Source: Anaerolineaceae bacterium (GTDB lineage: Bacteria; Chloroflexota; Anaerolineae; JAAYZQ01). From it: a stretch of DNA of 23,783 nucleotides. Under the pieces are notes generated by a model. The model made no database searches and had not been told where the DNA came from. It saw nothing but the letters and a program-made list of their open reading frames with translations. Below are positions 7,719 through 15,210 of the stretch, piece after piece. The stretch is from positions 1 through 23,783 of the forward strand of contig JAAYZQ010000494.1 in NCBI GenBank assembly GCA_012514775.1. Reading direction: 5' to 3'. A program made the position numbers and the translations under genes. Each line of letters begins with the position of its first letter. The stretch's first letter is position 1.

Positions 7719-8222
7719 ATGACCCAACTAGGATTGGAAGAAGCGCTGGACATTGCCATGGAGGCCGAGCTCAAGGCCAAGGCTTTTTACTCCCAGGCGG
7801 CCGTGTACGTGCAGGATGAGCGGGGCCGCGACCTATTAGGGCGGCTGGCTGCCTTTGAGCAGCATCATTACGAGAAGCTTGCCGAGCTGGCCGACTCGCT
7901 GCGGAAGGACGGCCAGTTCATTGCCTACGAGATGCAAACCATGGCCGCCTTTGCGCCCGTGGTCGTCGTGGGCGAGACGGCCGGGACCCTGCCGGACGGG
8001 CTGAAGGACGAGGTCGCCGTCCTGACCAGGGCCATCGAAAACGAGAAGTCGGCCGAGGAGCAGTACGTGGTGCTGGCCGAGAGGACGTCCGATCCGACAG
8101 GCCAGGCCATGTTCCAGAGCCTGGCCGGCGAGGAGCGCCTGCACCAGCGCATCCTCGAAGACGAGTTCTTTAGCCTGAGCAACAAGGGGACGTGGGCCTG
8201 GTCGGGGCTCTATGGAGAGTAG
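7719..8222 (+). CDS. Rubrerythrin/ferritin-like diiron protein inside the nuo operon
   Basis: The protein has 167 aa. It reads as a four-helix ferritin-like bundle with a complete diiron ligand set: E17 (seven residues before Y24), E47-x2-H50 (EQHH), E109 (seven residues before Y116) and E139-x2-H142 (ERLH). The two halves repeat the E...Y / ExxH pattern, as in the erythrin domain of rubrerythrin. No rubredoxin CxxC pairs are present, so it lacks the electron-donating domain of true rubrerythrin. It has no membrane segment. The ATG at 7719 is preceded by AAAGGA. The gene lies 35 nt after nuoE and 21 nt before nuoF on the same strand, so it is part of the operon. Likely activities are peroxide reduction or iron oxidation/storage (family knowledge). 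A link to complex I protection or Fe-S assembly is an inference. Confidence 0.85.
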   Translation: MTQLGLEEALDIAMEAELKAKAFYSQAAVYVQDERGRDLLGRLAAFEQHHYEKLAELADSLRKDGQFIAYEMQTMAAFAPVVVVGETAGTLPDGLKDEVAVLTRAIENEKSAEEQYVVLAERTSDPTGQAMFQSLAGEERLHQRILEDEFFSLSNKGTWAWSGLYGE

Positions 8223-8243
8223 GTCCGGGAACCGGGAGCAGTG

Positions 8244-9509
8244 ATGCAGAGCAACGTGCTATTGCGCAACGTCGGCGTGCCGGGCGCCCACGAGATCGGC
8301 GTCTATCTCCAGGGCGGCGGCTACCAGGCGCTGGAGGTCACCCTGGGCCAGTACCAGCCCTCCGAGGTTGTGGAGGTGGTGCTCCAGTCGGGACTGCGGG
8401 GGCGCGGCGGCGCGGGATTTCCCACAGGGCGCAAGTGGATGTTTCTGCCGCGGGGCGTCTACCCCCGCTACCTGGTGTGCAACGCCGACGAGGGCGAGCC
8501 TGGCACCTTCAAGGACCGGGTGCTCATGGAGCACGACCCCCACGGGCTGCTGGAGGGCATCGCCATCTCCAGCTTTGCCTGCGAGGTGGAGCGCGCCTTT
8601 GTCTATATCCGGGGCGAGTATAGCCTGAGCTACCGCCGCCTGCAACAGGCCGTGGCCGAGGCCTACGAGCGGGGCTTCCTGGGAAAGAATATCCTGGGCA
8701 GCGGCTACAACCTGGACATCTCGATCCTGGCCGGCGCGGGCGCCTACATCTGCGGGGAAGAGACCGCCCTGCTGTCGTCGCTGGAGGGCAAGCGAGGGCA
8801 TCCCAAGCTCAAGCCGCCCTTCCCCGCGACCCAGGGCCTCTACCGCGAGCCGACGGTGGTCAATAACGTGGAGACCCTCTTTAACGTGCCGTTCATCGTG
8901 GCCCAGGGCGCCGATTGGTACCGCCAGTGGGGGACCGAGCGGAGCCCCGGCCTGAAGCTCTTTTCCGTGTCGGGTCACGTCCAGCGGCCGGGCGTCTACG
9001 AGCTGCCCCTGGCGACGCCCATGAGCGAGCTAATCGACGCCTTTTGTGGCGGGCCGAGGAATGGCGCGGCCCTGAAGGCCATCATCCCGGGCGGGTCGTC
9101 GACGGCCATGCTGCCCGCCCAGGTGGCCCTGGAGACGAACCTGGACTACGAGGCCCTGCTGGCAGCAGGGTCAAACCTGGGTTCGGGCGGAGTGATTGTC
9201 ATCGACGAGAAGACGTGCATCGTGCGCCTGACCGAGCGCCTGGCAAGGTTCTACAAGCACGAATCGTGCGGCAAGTGTATCCCCTGCCGCGAGGGCACCG
9301 ACTGGATGTTCAAAATCCTGCGGCGCATCGAGGCAGGCGCCGGGCGCATGGAAGACCTGGACTTGCTCCTGGACATCGCGGACAATATCGCGGGTAAGAG
9401 CTTTTGCCCCCTGGGCGATGCCTCCCTGGGCCCCGTGGTGAGCAGCATCACCCACTTTCGCGACGAGTACGAGTTCCACATTCGCGAGAAGCGGTGCATG
9501 GTTGGCTGA
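8244..9509 (+). CDS. nuoF: NADH-quinone oxidoreductase subunit F
   Basis: The protein has 421 aa. It is the 51-kDa subunit that binds NADH and FMN and carries [4Fe-4S] cluster N3. Motifs: GRGGAGFPTGRKW (53-65) for FMN/NADH, the Gly-rich GAGAYICGEE region (164-173), and N3 ligands C342, C345, C348 (SCGKCIPC) with C388 (SFCPLGD). The ATG at 8244 sits 5 nt after GGGAG; a GTG one codon upstream (8241) is only 2 nt from it and is less likely. The stop is 1 nt before nuoG. Confidence 0.97.
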   Translation: MQSNVLLRNVGVPGAHEIGVYLQGGGYQALEVTLGQYQPSEVVEVVLQSGLRGRGGAGFPTGRKWMFLPRGVYPRYLVCNADEGEPGTFKDRVLMEHDPHGLLEGIAISSFACEVERAFVYIRGEYSLSYRRLQQAVAEAYERGFLGKNILGSGYNLDISILAGAGAYICGEETALLSSLEGKRGHPKLKPPFPATQGLYREPTVVNNVETLFNVPFIVAQGADWYRQWGTERSPGLKLFSVSGHVQRPGVYELPLATPMSELIDAFCGGPRNGAALKAIIPGGSSTAMLPAQVALETNLDYEALLAAGSNLGSGGVIVIDEKTCIVRLTERLARFYKHESCGKCIPCREGTDWMFKILRRIEAGAGRMEDLDLLLDIADNIAGKSFCPLGDASLGPVVSSITHFRDEYEFHIREKRCMVG

Positions 9510-9510
9510 C

Positions 9511-12120
9511 ATGGCAGAGCAAACGATCAACTTGACCATCGACGGCGCGGCCGTCACCTGCCCCGCCGGGAGCACGGTCTACGAGGCCGCCACGGCGGCG
9601 GGCGTGCACATCCCCACCTTCTGCCATCACGAGAAGCTGGTGCCCGTCGGCGCCTGCCGCATGTGCCTGGTCGAGATCGAGGGCGCGGTGGCCCTCCAGA
9701 CCTCGTGCACGACGCCCGCGCGGGAGGGCATGGTCGTCCGCGTGTGGACCTCGGAAGCGGCGGTCAAGGCGCGCAAGGCCAACATCGAGTTCCTGCTGAC
9801 CAACCATCCCCTGGACTGCCCGGTGTGCGACAAGGGCGGCGAGTGCCCGCTGCAGGACCAGGCCCTCCTGGACGGGCCCGGGCGGAGCCGCTACGTCGAG
9901 GAAAAGCGCCACAAGCTCAAGCGCCATCCCTTGAGCGAGTTTATCGTCGTCGACCAGGAGCGCTGCGTGCTCTGCTGGCGCTGCATCCGCTTCCTGGACG
10001 AGTGGGCCGGCGACCACGAGCTGGACCTCTTTGGACGGGGCGCCGACACGCGCCTGTCCACCTACGAGGACCGGCCCCACCTGCCCGGGGGGGCGGCGCC
10101 AGGGATGACCAGCAAGTGGCAGGGCAACACCATCGACGTCTGCCCCGTCGGCGCTCTGACCAGCCGCGTCTTTCGCTTCGAGGCGCGGCCCTGGGAGCTG
10201 GAGAACCAGGCCAGCGTCTGCCCGCTGTGCGCCGTGGGCTGCAACGTCGTGCTGGGCGTCAAGAACAATGAGCTGCGGCGCATCACGCCGCGGGAGAACA
10301 TGCAGGTCAACGATGCCTGGCTCTGCGACCGCGGCCGGTTTGGTCACGGCTTCGTGGACCATCCCGACCGGCTCCAAACGCCCCTCGTCCGCGAGGACGG
10401 GCAGTTGCGCCCGGCTGCGTGGGACGAGGCCCTGGCGCTCATCGCCCGGCGCATGCAAGAGGCCCTGGCCCAGGACGGGCCACAGACCGCCGGCGGCATC
10501 GCCTCTACCCGGGCCACCAACGAGGCCAACTATCTCTTCCAGCGCCTCTTTCGGGCGGCGCTGGGCAGCAATAACGTCGACCACCTGGGGCGGGTGCCGG
10601 CGGGCGCGGCGCTGCTGTCGGCCCTGCCTGCCCTGGAGCAAAAGGACGTCGTGCTCCTGGCCGGTTTTGATCCCAGCACCGAGGCGCCCCTGGTGGAGCT
10701 GTGGCTGAAAAAGGGCCTGCTGCGCCACGGGGCCCGGATATTGGCCCTCAACCCGTGGCAGATCGAGCTGGTCAAGTTTGGCGCCCAATGGATTGGCTAC
10801 CGGCCGGGCAGTGGCCTGGTCGCGGTCCAGGGCCTGATGCGCGCCCTCGTCGAGGCCGGCGTGGGGAGCCGGCTCCAGCGCTCTTTGAACCTGGAGGAGC
10901 TGCGGGCGGGGCTGGAGCGCTACCGGCCCGAGGCCGTGGAAGGGGCCGCCGGCACGCCGGCCGCGTCGCTCCTGGAAGCCGCCCGCCTGCTGGCAGGTGC
11001 CAGGCAGCCCATCGTGCTCTATGGCCCCAACTGGCCCCTGACCGCCAGCGAGGAGGGCCGCGAGCGGGAGGCGGAAGCCATCGCCGTCGTGGAGAACCTG
11101 GCGCTTCTCCTGGGCGGTGTCGAGGCGGCCTTTGTGCCGCGGGACAACAACGCCGTGGGCGCCATGCAGATGGGCGCCGTGCCCGACCTCTTTCCCGGGC
11201 AGCAGTCCCTGGCCGACCAGAAGGTGCGCAGCCGCCTGGCCAGCTTCTGGGGAGGCAAGCTCTCGCCCGCCGCGGGCCTCGGCTTTGAGGAGATGATGGC
11301 TGCCGGGCAGCAAGGCAGCCTGAAGGCCCTGTGGATCATGGGCGCCGATCCGGCACGCGACTGCCCCGGCGCCGCCGGCTCGCTGGAGCGGATCCCCTTC
11401 CTGGTGGTCCAGGACCTGTTCCTGACGGACACGGCGCGGCTCGCCGACGTCGTCCTGCCGGCGGCCAGTTTCGCCGAGGTGGACGGCACTTTCACGAACA
11501 TGACCGGCCGTGTGCAGGCCATCCGGGCGGCCCGCTATGCGCCCGGCGAGGCGCGGCCCGACTGGTGGATTCTGGCCGAGGCCGCCAGGAGGCTGGTGCG
11601 GCCCAAGAGCCAGCGGGCCTGGGCCTTTTCCTCGGCGGGCGACGTCCTGGCCGAGATGGCCCGCGTCCTGCCGGCGTTGGGGGCCCTGGACGGGCTGGCC
11701 ATTGACCCCGGGGGGTGGCAGCCTGCCGCCCCGCCCCGGGCCGGGCGGCGGGCCTTTGTGCCCGTGGACGCGGGGCTGCCCGCCCGCGACGCCGGCGGGC
11801 AGTTGGTCCTCGTTCCCGAGCGGCTCCTGTATGACCGGGGCGTGCTCCTCAGCCGCTCGGAGCGCGTCCAGCGGGTGGTGCCTGCGCCGTGCGTCAGGGT
11901 GCACCCCGACGATGCCCGGCGCCTGGGCCTGGAAGCCGGCGACCAGGTGTCGGTTTCCTCGGCGGCCGGGCAGTGGACCGGCACGCTGGAGGTGAGCGAG
12001 GAGATCGTGCCCGGCGCGGCGACCATCGCCTCGGACGCCGGCGACGTGCCCGCCAGCGCGCTGTTCGAGGCCTGCGGCGTCCTGCCGCGGGTAAGCATCG
12101 CAAGAGAGGGAGGCCGATGA
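9511..12120 (+). CDS. nuoG: NADH-quinone oxidoreductase subunit G
   Basis: The protein has 869 aa. It is the 75-kDa subunit and carries most of the electron wire. Ligands read directly: N1b C38, C49, C52, C66; N5 H99, C103, C106, C112; N4 C152, C155, C158, C211; and the optional cluster N7 C237, C240, C244, C272. From about 230 the protein has the molybdopterin-oxidoreductase fold, here structural, ending in a dinucleotide-binding-like barrel (about 785-865). The length is on the long side for NuoG and similar to other N7-containing forms. The ATG at 9511 follows the nuoF stop by 1 nt with no strong Shine-Dalgarno, so translation is probably coupled. An in-frame TTG at 9502 inside nuoF is unlikely. 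Confidence 0.97.
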   Translation: MAEQTINLTIDGAAVTCPAGSTVYEAATAAGVHIPTFCHHEKLVPVGACRMCLVEIEGAVALQTSCTTPAREGMVVRVWTSEAAVKARKANIEFLLTNHPLDCPVCDKGGECPLQDQALLDGPGRSRYVEEKRHKLKRHPLSEFIVVDQERCVLCWRCIRFLDEWAGDHELDLFGRGADTRLSTYEDRPHLPGGAAPGMTSKWQGNTIDVCPVGALTSRVFRFEARPWELENQASVCPLCAVGCNVVLGVKNNELRRITPRENMQVNDAWLCDRGRFGHGFVDHPDRLQTPLVREDGQLRPAAWDEALALIARRMQEALAQDGPQTAGGIASTRATNEANYLFQRLFRAALGSNNVDHLGRVPAGAALLSALPALEQKDVVLLAGFDPSTEAPLVELWLKKGLLRHGARILALNPWQIELVKFGAQWIGYRPGSGLVAVQGLMRALVEAGVGSRLQRSLNLEELRAGLERYRPEAVEGAAGTPAASLLEAARLLAGARQPIVLYGPNWPLTASEEGREREAEAIAVVENLALLLGGVEAAFVPRDNNAVGAMQMGAVPDLFPGQQSLADQKVRSRLASFWGGKLSPAAGLGFEEMMAAGQQGSLKALWIMGADPARDCPGAAGSLERIPFLVVQDLFLTDTARLADVVLPAASFAEVDGTFTNMTGRVQAIRAARYAPGEARPDWWILAEAARRLVRPKSQRAWAFSSAGDVLAEMARVLPALGALDGLAIDPGGWQPAAPPRAGRRAFVPVDAGLPARDAGGQLVLVPERLLYDRGVLLSRSERVQRVVPAPCVRVHPDDARRLGLEAGDQVSVSSAAGQWTGTLEVSEEIVPGAATIASDAGDVPASALFEACGVLPRVSIAREGGR

Positions 12121-12221
12121 GAGGCTTCGAGATACGCCGCAGCCAGGCCGGGCCGATGCCTTGTGCGGGCGGCCCTCGCGGCTGCCCAATGCAGGGAGGG
12201 GACCGTGGACTGGGTCGGTAG
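12117..12221 (+). CDS. Possible 34-aa coupling ORF between nuoG and nuoH
   Basis: An ATG (12117-12119) overlaps the nuoG stop as ATGA and is preceded at about 4 nt by the strong Shine-Dalgarno-like GAGGGAGG. The frame runs for 34 codons across the 84-nt gap and ends 17 nt inside nuoH. The product is rich in Gly, Arg and Pro, has two Cys and resembles nothing I know. It could be a translated leader that carries ribosomes to the nuoH start, or simply a relic of an older start. The ribosome site is seen; translation is inferred. Confidence 0.3.
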   Translation: MRGFEIRRSQAGPMPCAGGPRGCPMQGGDRGLGR

Positions 12222-13212
12222 CTTCTGGATCCCCCTCGTCAAGGCGGTCCTGGTGGTCGTGGCCCTGCTCGCCGCGGGGGCCTACATGACCTGGGGCGAG
12301 CGCAAGATCTGCGCCCGGTTTCACGTGCGCTATGGGCCCAACCGGGCCGGGCCCTTTGGCATCTTGCAGCCCCTGGCCGACGCCGTAAAGGCCATCTTCA
12401 AAGAAGAGATCGTGCCCGCCCACGCCGACCGCTGGATCTATATCATGGCGCCGGGCATCTCGTTCGCGGCGGTGCTCATAACCTTTGCCGTCATTCCCTT
12501 CGGGCCGGAGGTGGACCTCTTTGGCCGGCAGGTGGGGCTCTGGATCGGGGACATCGAGGTGGGGCTCATCTTCCTGCTCGCCGTGGCGGGGTTGGGCAGC
12601 TATGGCATCGTTTTGGGGGGCTGGTCGTCGAACAACAAGTACTCGCTCCTGGGCGCCCTGCGGGCGGCGGCGCAGATGATCAGCTACGAGCTGCCCCTGG
12701 GGGTCGCGCTGCTGGCGGTGGTGCTCATCGCCGGGAGCCTGAACCTGCGCGAGATCGTGGCCCAACAGGGCACGTGGCCTCTCATTGTCCTGCAGCCCGT
12801 GGGCTTTCTCATCTTTTTCATCGCCATCCTGGCCGAGAGCAATCGCTCGCCCTTTGACCTGCCCGAGGCCGAGAACGAGCTGATCTCGGGCTTTATGACC
12901 GAGTACGGCGGCATCAAATTTGCCCTCTACTTTATCGCCGAGTACACGGCCATGGTGGTCAACAGCGCCATCGTCACCACTGTCTTCCTGGGGGGCTGGA
13001 AGTGGCCGGCGGTCATCTCTGACCTGCACCCCCTGGCAGGCGTTGCCCTGTTCGTGGCCAAAGTGTTGCTGGTCCTGTTTCTCTACGTCTGGGTGCGGGC
13101 CAGCACGCCCCGGGTGCGCTTTGACAAGTTCATGCGCTTTGCCTGGAAGTTCATGCTGCCCCTGGCCCTGGCCAACCTGCTGGTCACGGCGGCGGTGGTG
13201 GCCCTGCTGTAG
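12205..13212 (+). CDS. nuoH: NADH-quinone oxidoreductase subunit H
   Basis: The protein has 335 aa, with about eight predicted spans. NuoH joins the peripheral and membrane arms and lines the quinone tunnel. Conserved stretches: WGERK (30-34), YGPNR (43-47) with the following LQPLADAVK, SYELPL (160-165) and ESNRSPFDLPEAE (211-223). The start is set at GTG 12205, directly after GGGAGGGG (12194-12201). An upstream in-frame GTG at 12163 would add 14 residues with no matching ribosome site. The 84-nt gap after nuoG is unusual among the otherwise tight junctions of this stretch. Confidence 0.95.
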   Translation: MDWVGSFWIPLVKAVLVVVALLAAGAYMTWGERKICARFHVRYGPNRAGPFGILQPLADAVKAIFKEEIVPAHADRWIYIMAPGISFAAVLITFAVIPFGPEVDLFGRQVGLWIGDIEVGLIFLLAVAGLGSYGIVLGGWSSNNKYSLLGALRAAAQMISYELPLGVALLAVVLIAGSLNLREIVAQQGTWPLIVLQPVGFLIFFIAILAESNRSPFDLPEAENELISGFMTEYGGIKFALYFIAEYTAMVVNSAIVTTVFLGGWKWPAVISDLHPLAGVALFVAKVLLVLFLYVWVRASTPRVRFDKFMRFAWKFMLPLALANLLVTAAVVALL

Positions 13213-13236
13213 CGGCCCCGGTGTGAGGAAGGAAGG

Positions 13237-13773
13237 ATGCTAAGAGATTCTGTTCTGGGCTTGTGGCAGGTCCTGCGGTCCATGGGCCTGACCTTGCGAT
13301 TCTTTTTCTCGCGGCCTGTCACGGTGCAGTATCCCGACGAGCCGGTGCAGCTCTACCCGCGCTTCCGGGGGAGGCACCAATTGCTGCGCTACGAGGATGG
13401 GCCGTACGAGGGGTTGGAGCGCTGCATCGGCTGCGCGCTGTGCGCCGCCTATTGCCCCACGCAGTGCATCTATGTCCAGGCGGGTGAAAACAAGGACGGG
13501 GTGCGGCGCTCGCCGGGCGAGCGCTACGCCGAGATCTATGAGATCAACCTGCTGCGCTGCATGTTCTGCGGCTATTGCGAAGAGGCCTGCCCCACGGGGG
13601 CCATCGTCATGCGCCGGGAATTTGCCCTGGCGGATTATCAGCGCGAAAAGCTGCTCTATACCCAGGACCGGCTGCTGGAGCTCCCGACGCCGGACCATAG
13701 GGACGGTGCGGCCGAACCGCGGGCAGTGCTGCGGGACGACCAGCAGGTGCCGGCGACGGGATCGCGGGAGTGA
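13237..13773 (+). CDS. nuoI: NADH-quinone oxidoreductase subunit I
   Basis: The protein has 178 aa. It is a ferredoxin-like subunit that passes electrons from NuoG to NuoB through two [4Fe-4S] clusters. Ligands fall in two CxxCxxCxxxCP motifs: C63, C66, C69, C73 and C108, C111, C114, C118, which serve N6a and N6b (each cluster takes three from one motif and one from the other). An amphipathic N-terminus docks on NuoH. The C-terminal tail (about 145-178) is charged and less conserved. The ATG follows a GGAAGGAAGG tract. Confidence 0.97.
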   Translation: MLRDSVLGLWQVLRSMGLTLRFFFSRPVTVQYPDEPVQLYPRFRGRHQLLRYEDGPYEGLERCIGCALCAAYCPTQCIYVQAGENKDGVRRSPGERYAEIYEINLLRCMFCGYCEEACPTGAIVMRREFALADYQREKLLYTQDRLLELPTPDHRDGAAEPRAVLRDDQQVPATGSRE

Positions 13774-13780
13774 ACCGGGC

Positions 13781-14278
13781 ATGGAGATGGTGATCTTCTG
13801 GGTGCTGGCCGTGGTGGCCGTGGGGGCGGGCCTGGGCGTGGTGGCCCAGAGGAGCGCGGTGCGCAGCGCGTTGTTCCTGCTGGTGCACTTTTGCTGCCTC
13901 GCGGGCCTCTACATCCTGCTCAACGCCCAGTTCGTGGCGCTGGTGCAGGTGCTCATCTATGCCGGGGCGGTGGTGGTCCTGTTCCTGTTCGTGGTCATGC
14001 TCCTGGGCGTGGAGCGGGCCGAGGAGCTGCCCGACCCGCGCCGTTTGCAGCGGGTCGTGGGCGGGTTGCTGGCCGTGCTCCTGCTGGCCGGCATCGCCTG
14101 GGCCTTCCTGGAGACCGGGCAGGGGCCGGCCGCGGCGCCGGGGATGGCCGGCTCGGTGCGGGCCATCGGCAGTGCGCTCCTGACCGCCTACGTGGTCCCC
14201 TTTGAGATGGCCGCCGTGCTGCTGCTGGTGGCCATCGTGGGGGCCATCGTCCTGGCCAAGTCGCGGTTGGAGAGGTAG
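13781..14278 (+). CDS. nuoJ: NADH-quinone oxidoreductase subunit J
   Basis: The protein has 165 aa. It is a membrane-arm subunit with five predicted spans. The conserved third span, with the [19 protein letters not shown] region (about 55-73), carries the pi-bulge-prone helix near the quinone module. It starts 7 nt after nuoI at the ATG at 13781, with GGGAG about 10 nt upstream; a second ATG at 13787 is possible. The frame continues open upstream through nuoI, but that part is out of phase with the ferredoxin gene and is not used. Confidence 0.95.
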   Translation: MEMVIFWVLAVVAVGAGLGVVAQRSAVRSALFLLVHFCCLAGLYILLNAQFVALVQVLIYAGAVVVLFLFVVMLLGVERAEELPDPRRLQRVVGGLLAVLLLAGIAWAFLETGQGPAAAPGMAGSVRAIGSALLTAYVVPFEMAAVLLLVAIVGAIVLAKSRLER

Positions 14279-14285
14279 AGCAATT

Positions 14286-14597
14286 ATGGTTCCGCCGTCC
14301 TACTACCTGATCTTGAGCGCCATCCTGTTTGCCGTGGGCGTTGCCGGCGTGCTCATCCGGCGCAACGCCCTGGTCCTATTCATGAGCGTCGAGATGATGC
14401 TCAACGCCGCCAACCTGGCCCTTATCACCTACTCCCGGGTGCTGGAGGACGTGGAGGGGCAGGTGTTTGTGTTGCTGGTCATGGCCGTGGCGGCCGCCGA
14501 GGTGGCCGTAGGGCTGGCCATCGTCGTCGCCCTTTATCGCCACAGGGCGACCGCCGACGTCGACGAGCACGACCGCTTGCGGGATACTGCTACCTGA
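14286..14597 (+). CDS. nuoK: NADH-quinone oxidoreductase subunit K
   Basis: The protein has 103 aa, with three predicted spans. The two buried glutamates essential for proton transfer, E36 (MSVEMMLN) and E72 (AAEVAVG), are at the same numbers as in E. coli NuoK. The ATG at 14286 is preceded by GAGAGG overlapping the end of nuoJ. It has a short charged C-terminal tail. An upstream in-frame start at 14202 lies inside nuoJ and is rejected. Confidence 0.96.
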   Translation: MVPPSYYLILSAILFAVGVAGVLIRRNALVLFMSVEMMLNAANLALITYSRVLEDVEGQVFVLLVMAVAAAEVAVGLAIVVALYRHRATADVDEHDRLRDTAT

Positions 14598-14628
14598 AGG
14601 TATCATGGCCAGACGCCAGGAGGGGATC

Positions 14629-15153
14629 GTGGACAACGCCGTACCAGGGCAGGTTCCGGGCAAAAGGAGTAGAAAAAAGGTCATCATCATCTCTGCCGCT
14701 GTAATCGGGCTTTGTCTGGTGTTGATGCTTTGCGGCGTGGTCTTTCTCGGCGGCAACATCATGGTGGCCCTGGAGCGAGACAATGTGGAGCAAGCTGTTC
14801 ACCAGTTCATGCTCGCCATGGCGCGCAAGAACACGAACGCCGCCTACACTCTCTTTTCAGAGCGGGCGCGCGGAAAGCTGCCACTCTCCGCAGTGCAGGA
14901 GATGGCAGTAGGCGACAACTATGTCCTGTTCAACCGGTACGATAGACTGAAGGTATTGTCGCTCAACGTTGGCCCGGCGTTCAACTCGAATCCTGCATTG
15001 CCCCGAGGCATTGTTGCCAGGGCGGCGGGCAGTACCTGGTATACGGATGGATCCGTGGGCAGTTTTCAGGCAGTGCTCGAGCGTGTCGCCGGCGAATGGA
15101 GGCTTGCCGGGATCCATGTCACAGTGCCTCCAGAAAAGTTCGGCAAGCAATGA
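14629..15153 (+). CDS. Single-span membrane protein of unknown function between nuoK and nuoL
   Basis: The protein has 174 aa from a GTG at 14629 that sits 5 nt after a perfect AGGAGG (14618-14623). An ATG at 14605 with GAAGG (8 codons more) is the alternative. A short basic N-terminus (KRSRKK) is followed by one membrane span (about 19-44) and an external domain of about 125 residues. The domain opens with a helix (VEQAVHQFMLAMARKN) and ends in beta-rich sequence with GEWRLAGIHV. This pattern is reminiscent of small NTF2-like/cystatin-like lipid-anchored domains, but I cannot name a family. Base composition differs sharply: about 54% GC in 300 bases counted here against about 71% in 120 bases of nuoL. 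Together with its position in an otherwise canonical nuoK-L junction, this suggests a later insertion, possibly acquired horizontally. Confidence 0.8.
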   Translation: MDNAVPGQVPGKRSRKKVIIISAAVIGLCLVLMLCGVVFLGGNIMVALERDNVEQAVHQFMLAMARKNTNAAYTLFSERARGKLPLSAVQEMAVGDNYVLFNRYDRLKVLSLNVGPAFNSNPALPRGIVARAAGSTWYTDGSVGSFQAVLERVAGEWRLAGIHVTVPPEKFGKQ

Positions 15154-15210
15154 GGCTTTGACACGAGTTGCCGGTGGAGTCTTGCAGCATCCACTGGAGA
15201 GGTTGATTGA

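Noticed and set aside
9448..13029. A very long minus-strand open frame (1193 codons) opposite nuoG and nuoH.
   Set aside because: Its codons are exactly antisense to the nuoG/nuoH codons, which share one frame. It stays open because the sense genes avoid TTA, CTA and TCA. Its product has no recognisable domain, while both sense genes are unmistakable.
15158..15163. A perfect TTGACA upstream of nuoL, a possible internal promoter.
   Set aside because: No -10-like hexamer is found 16-18 bp downstream (the bases at 15180-15187 are cttgcag-like), so there is no supportable promoter.
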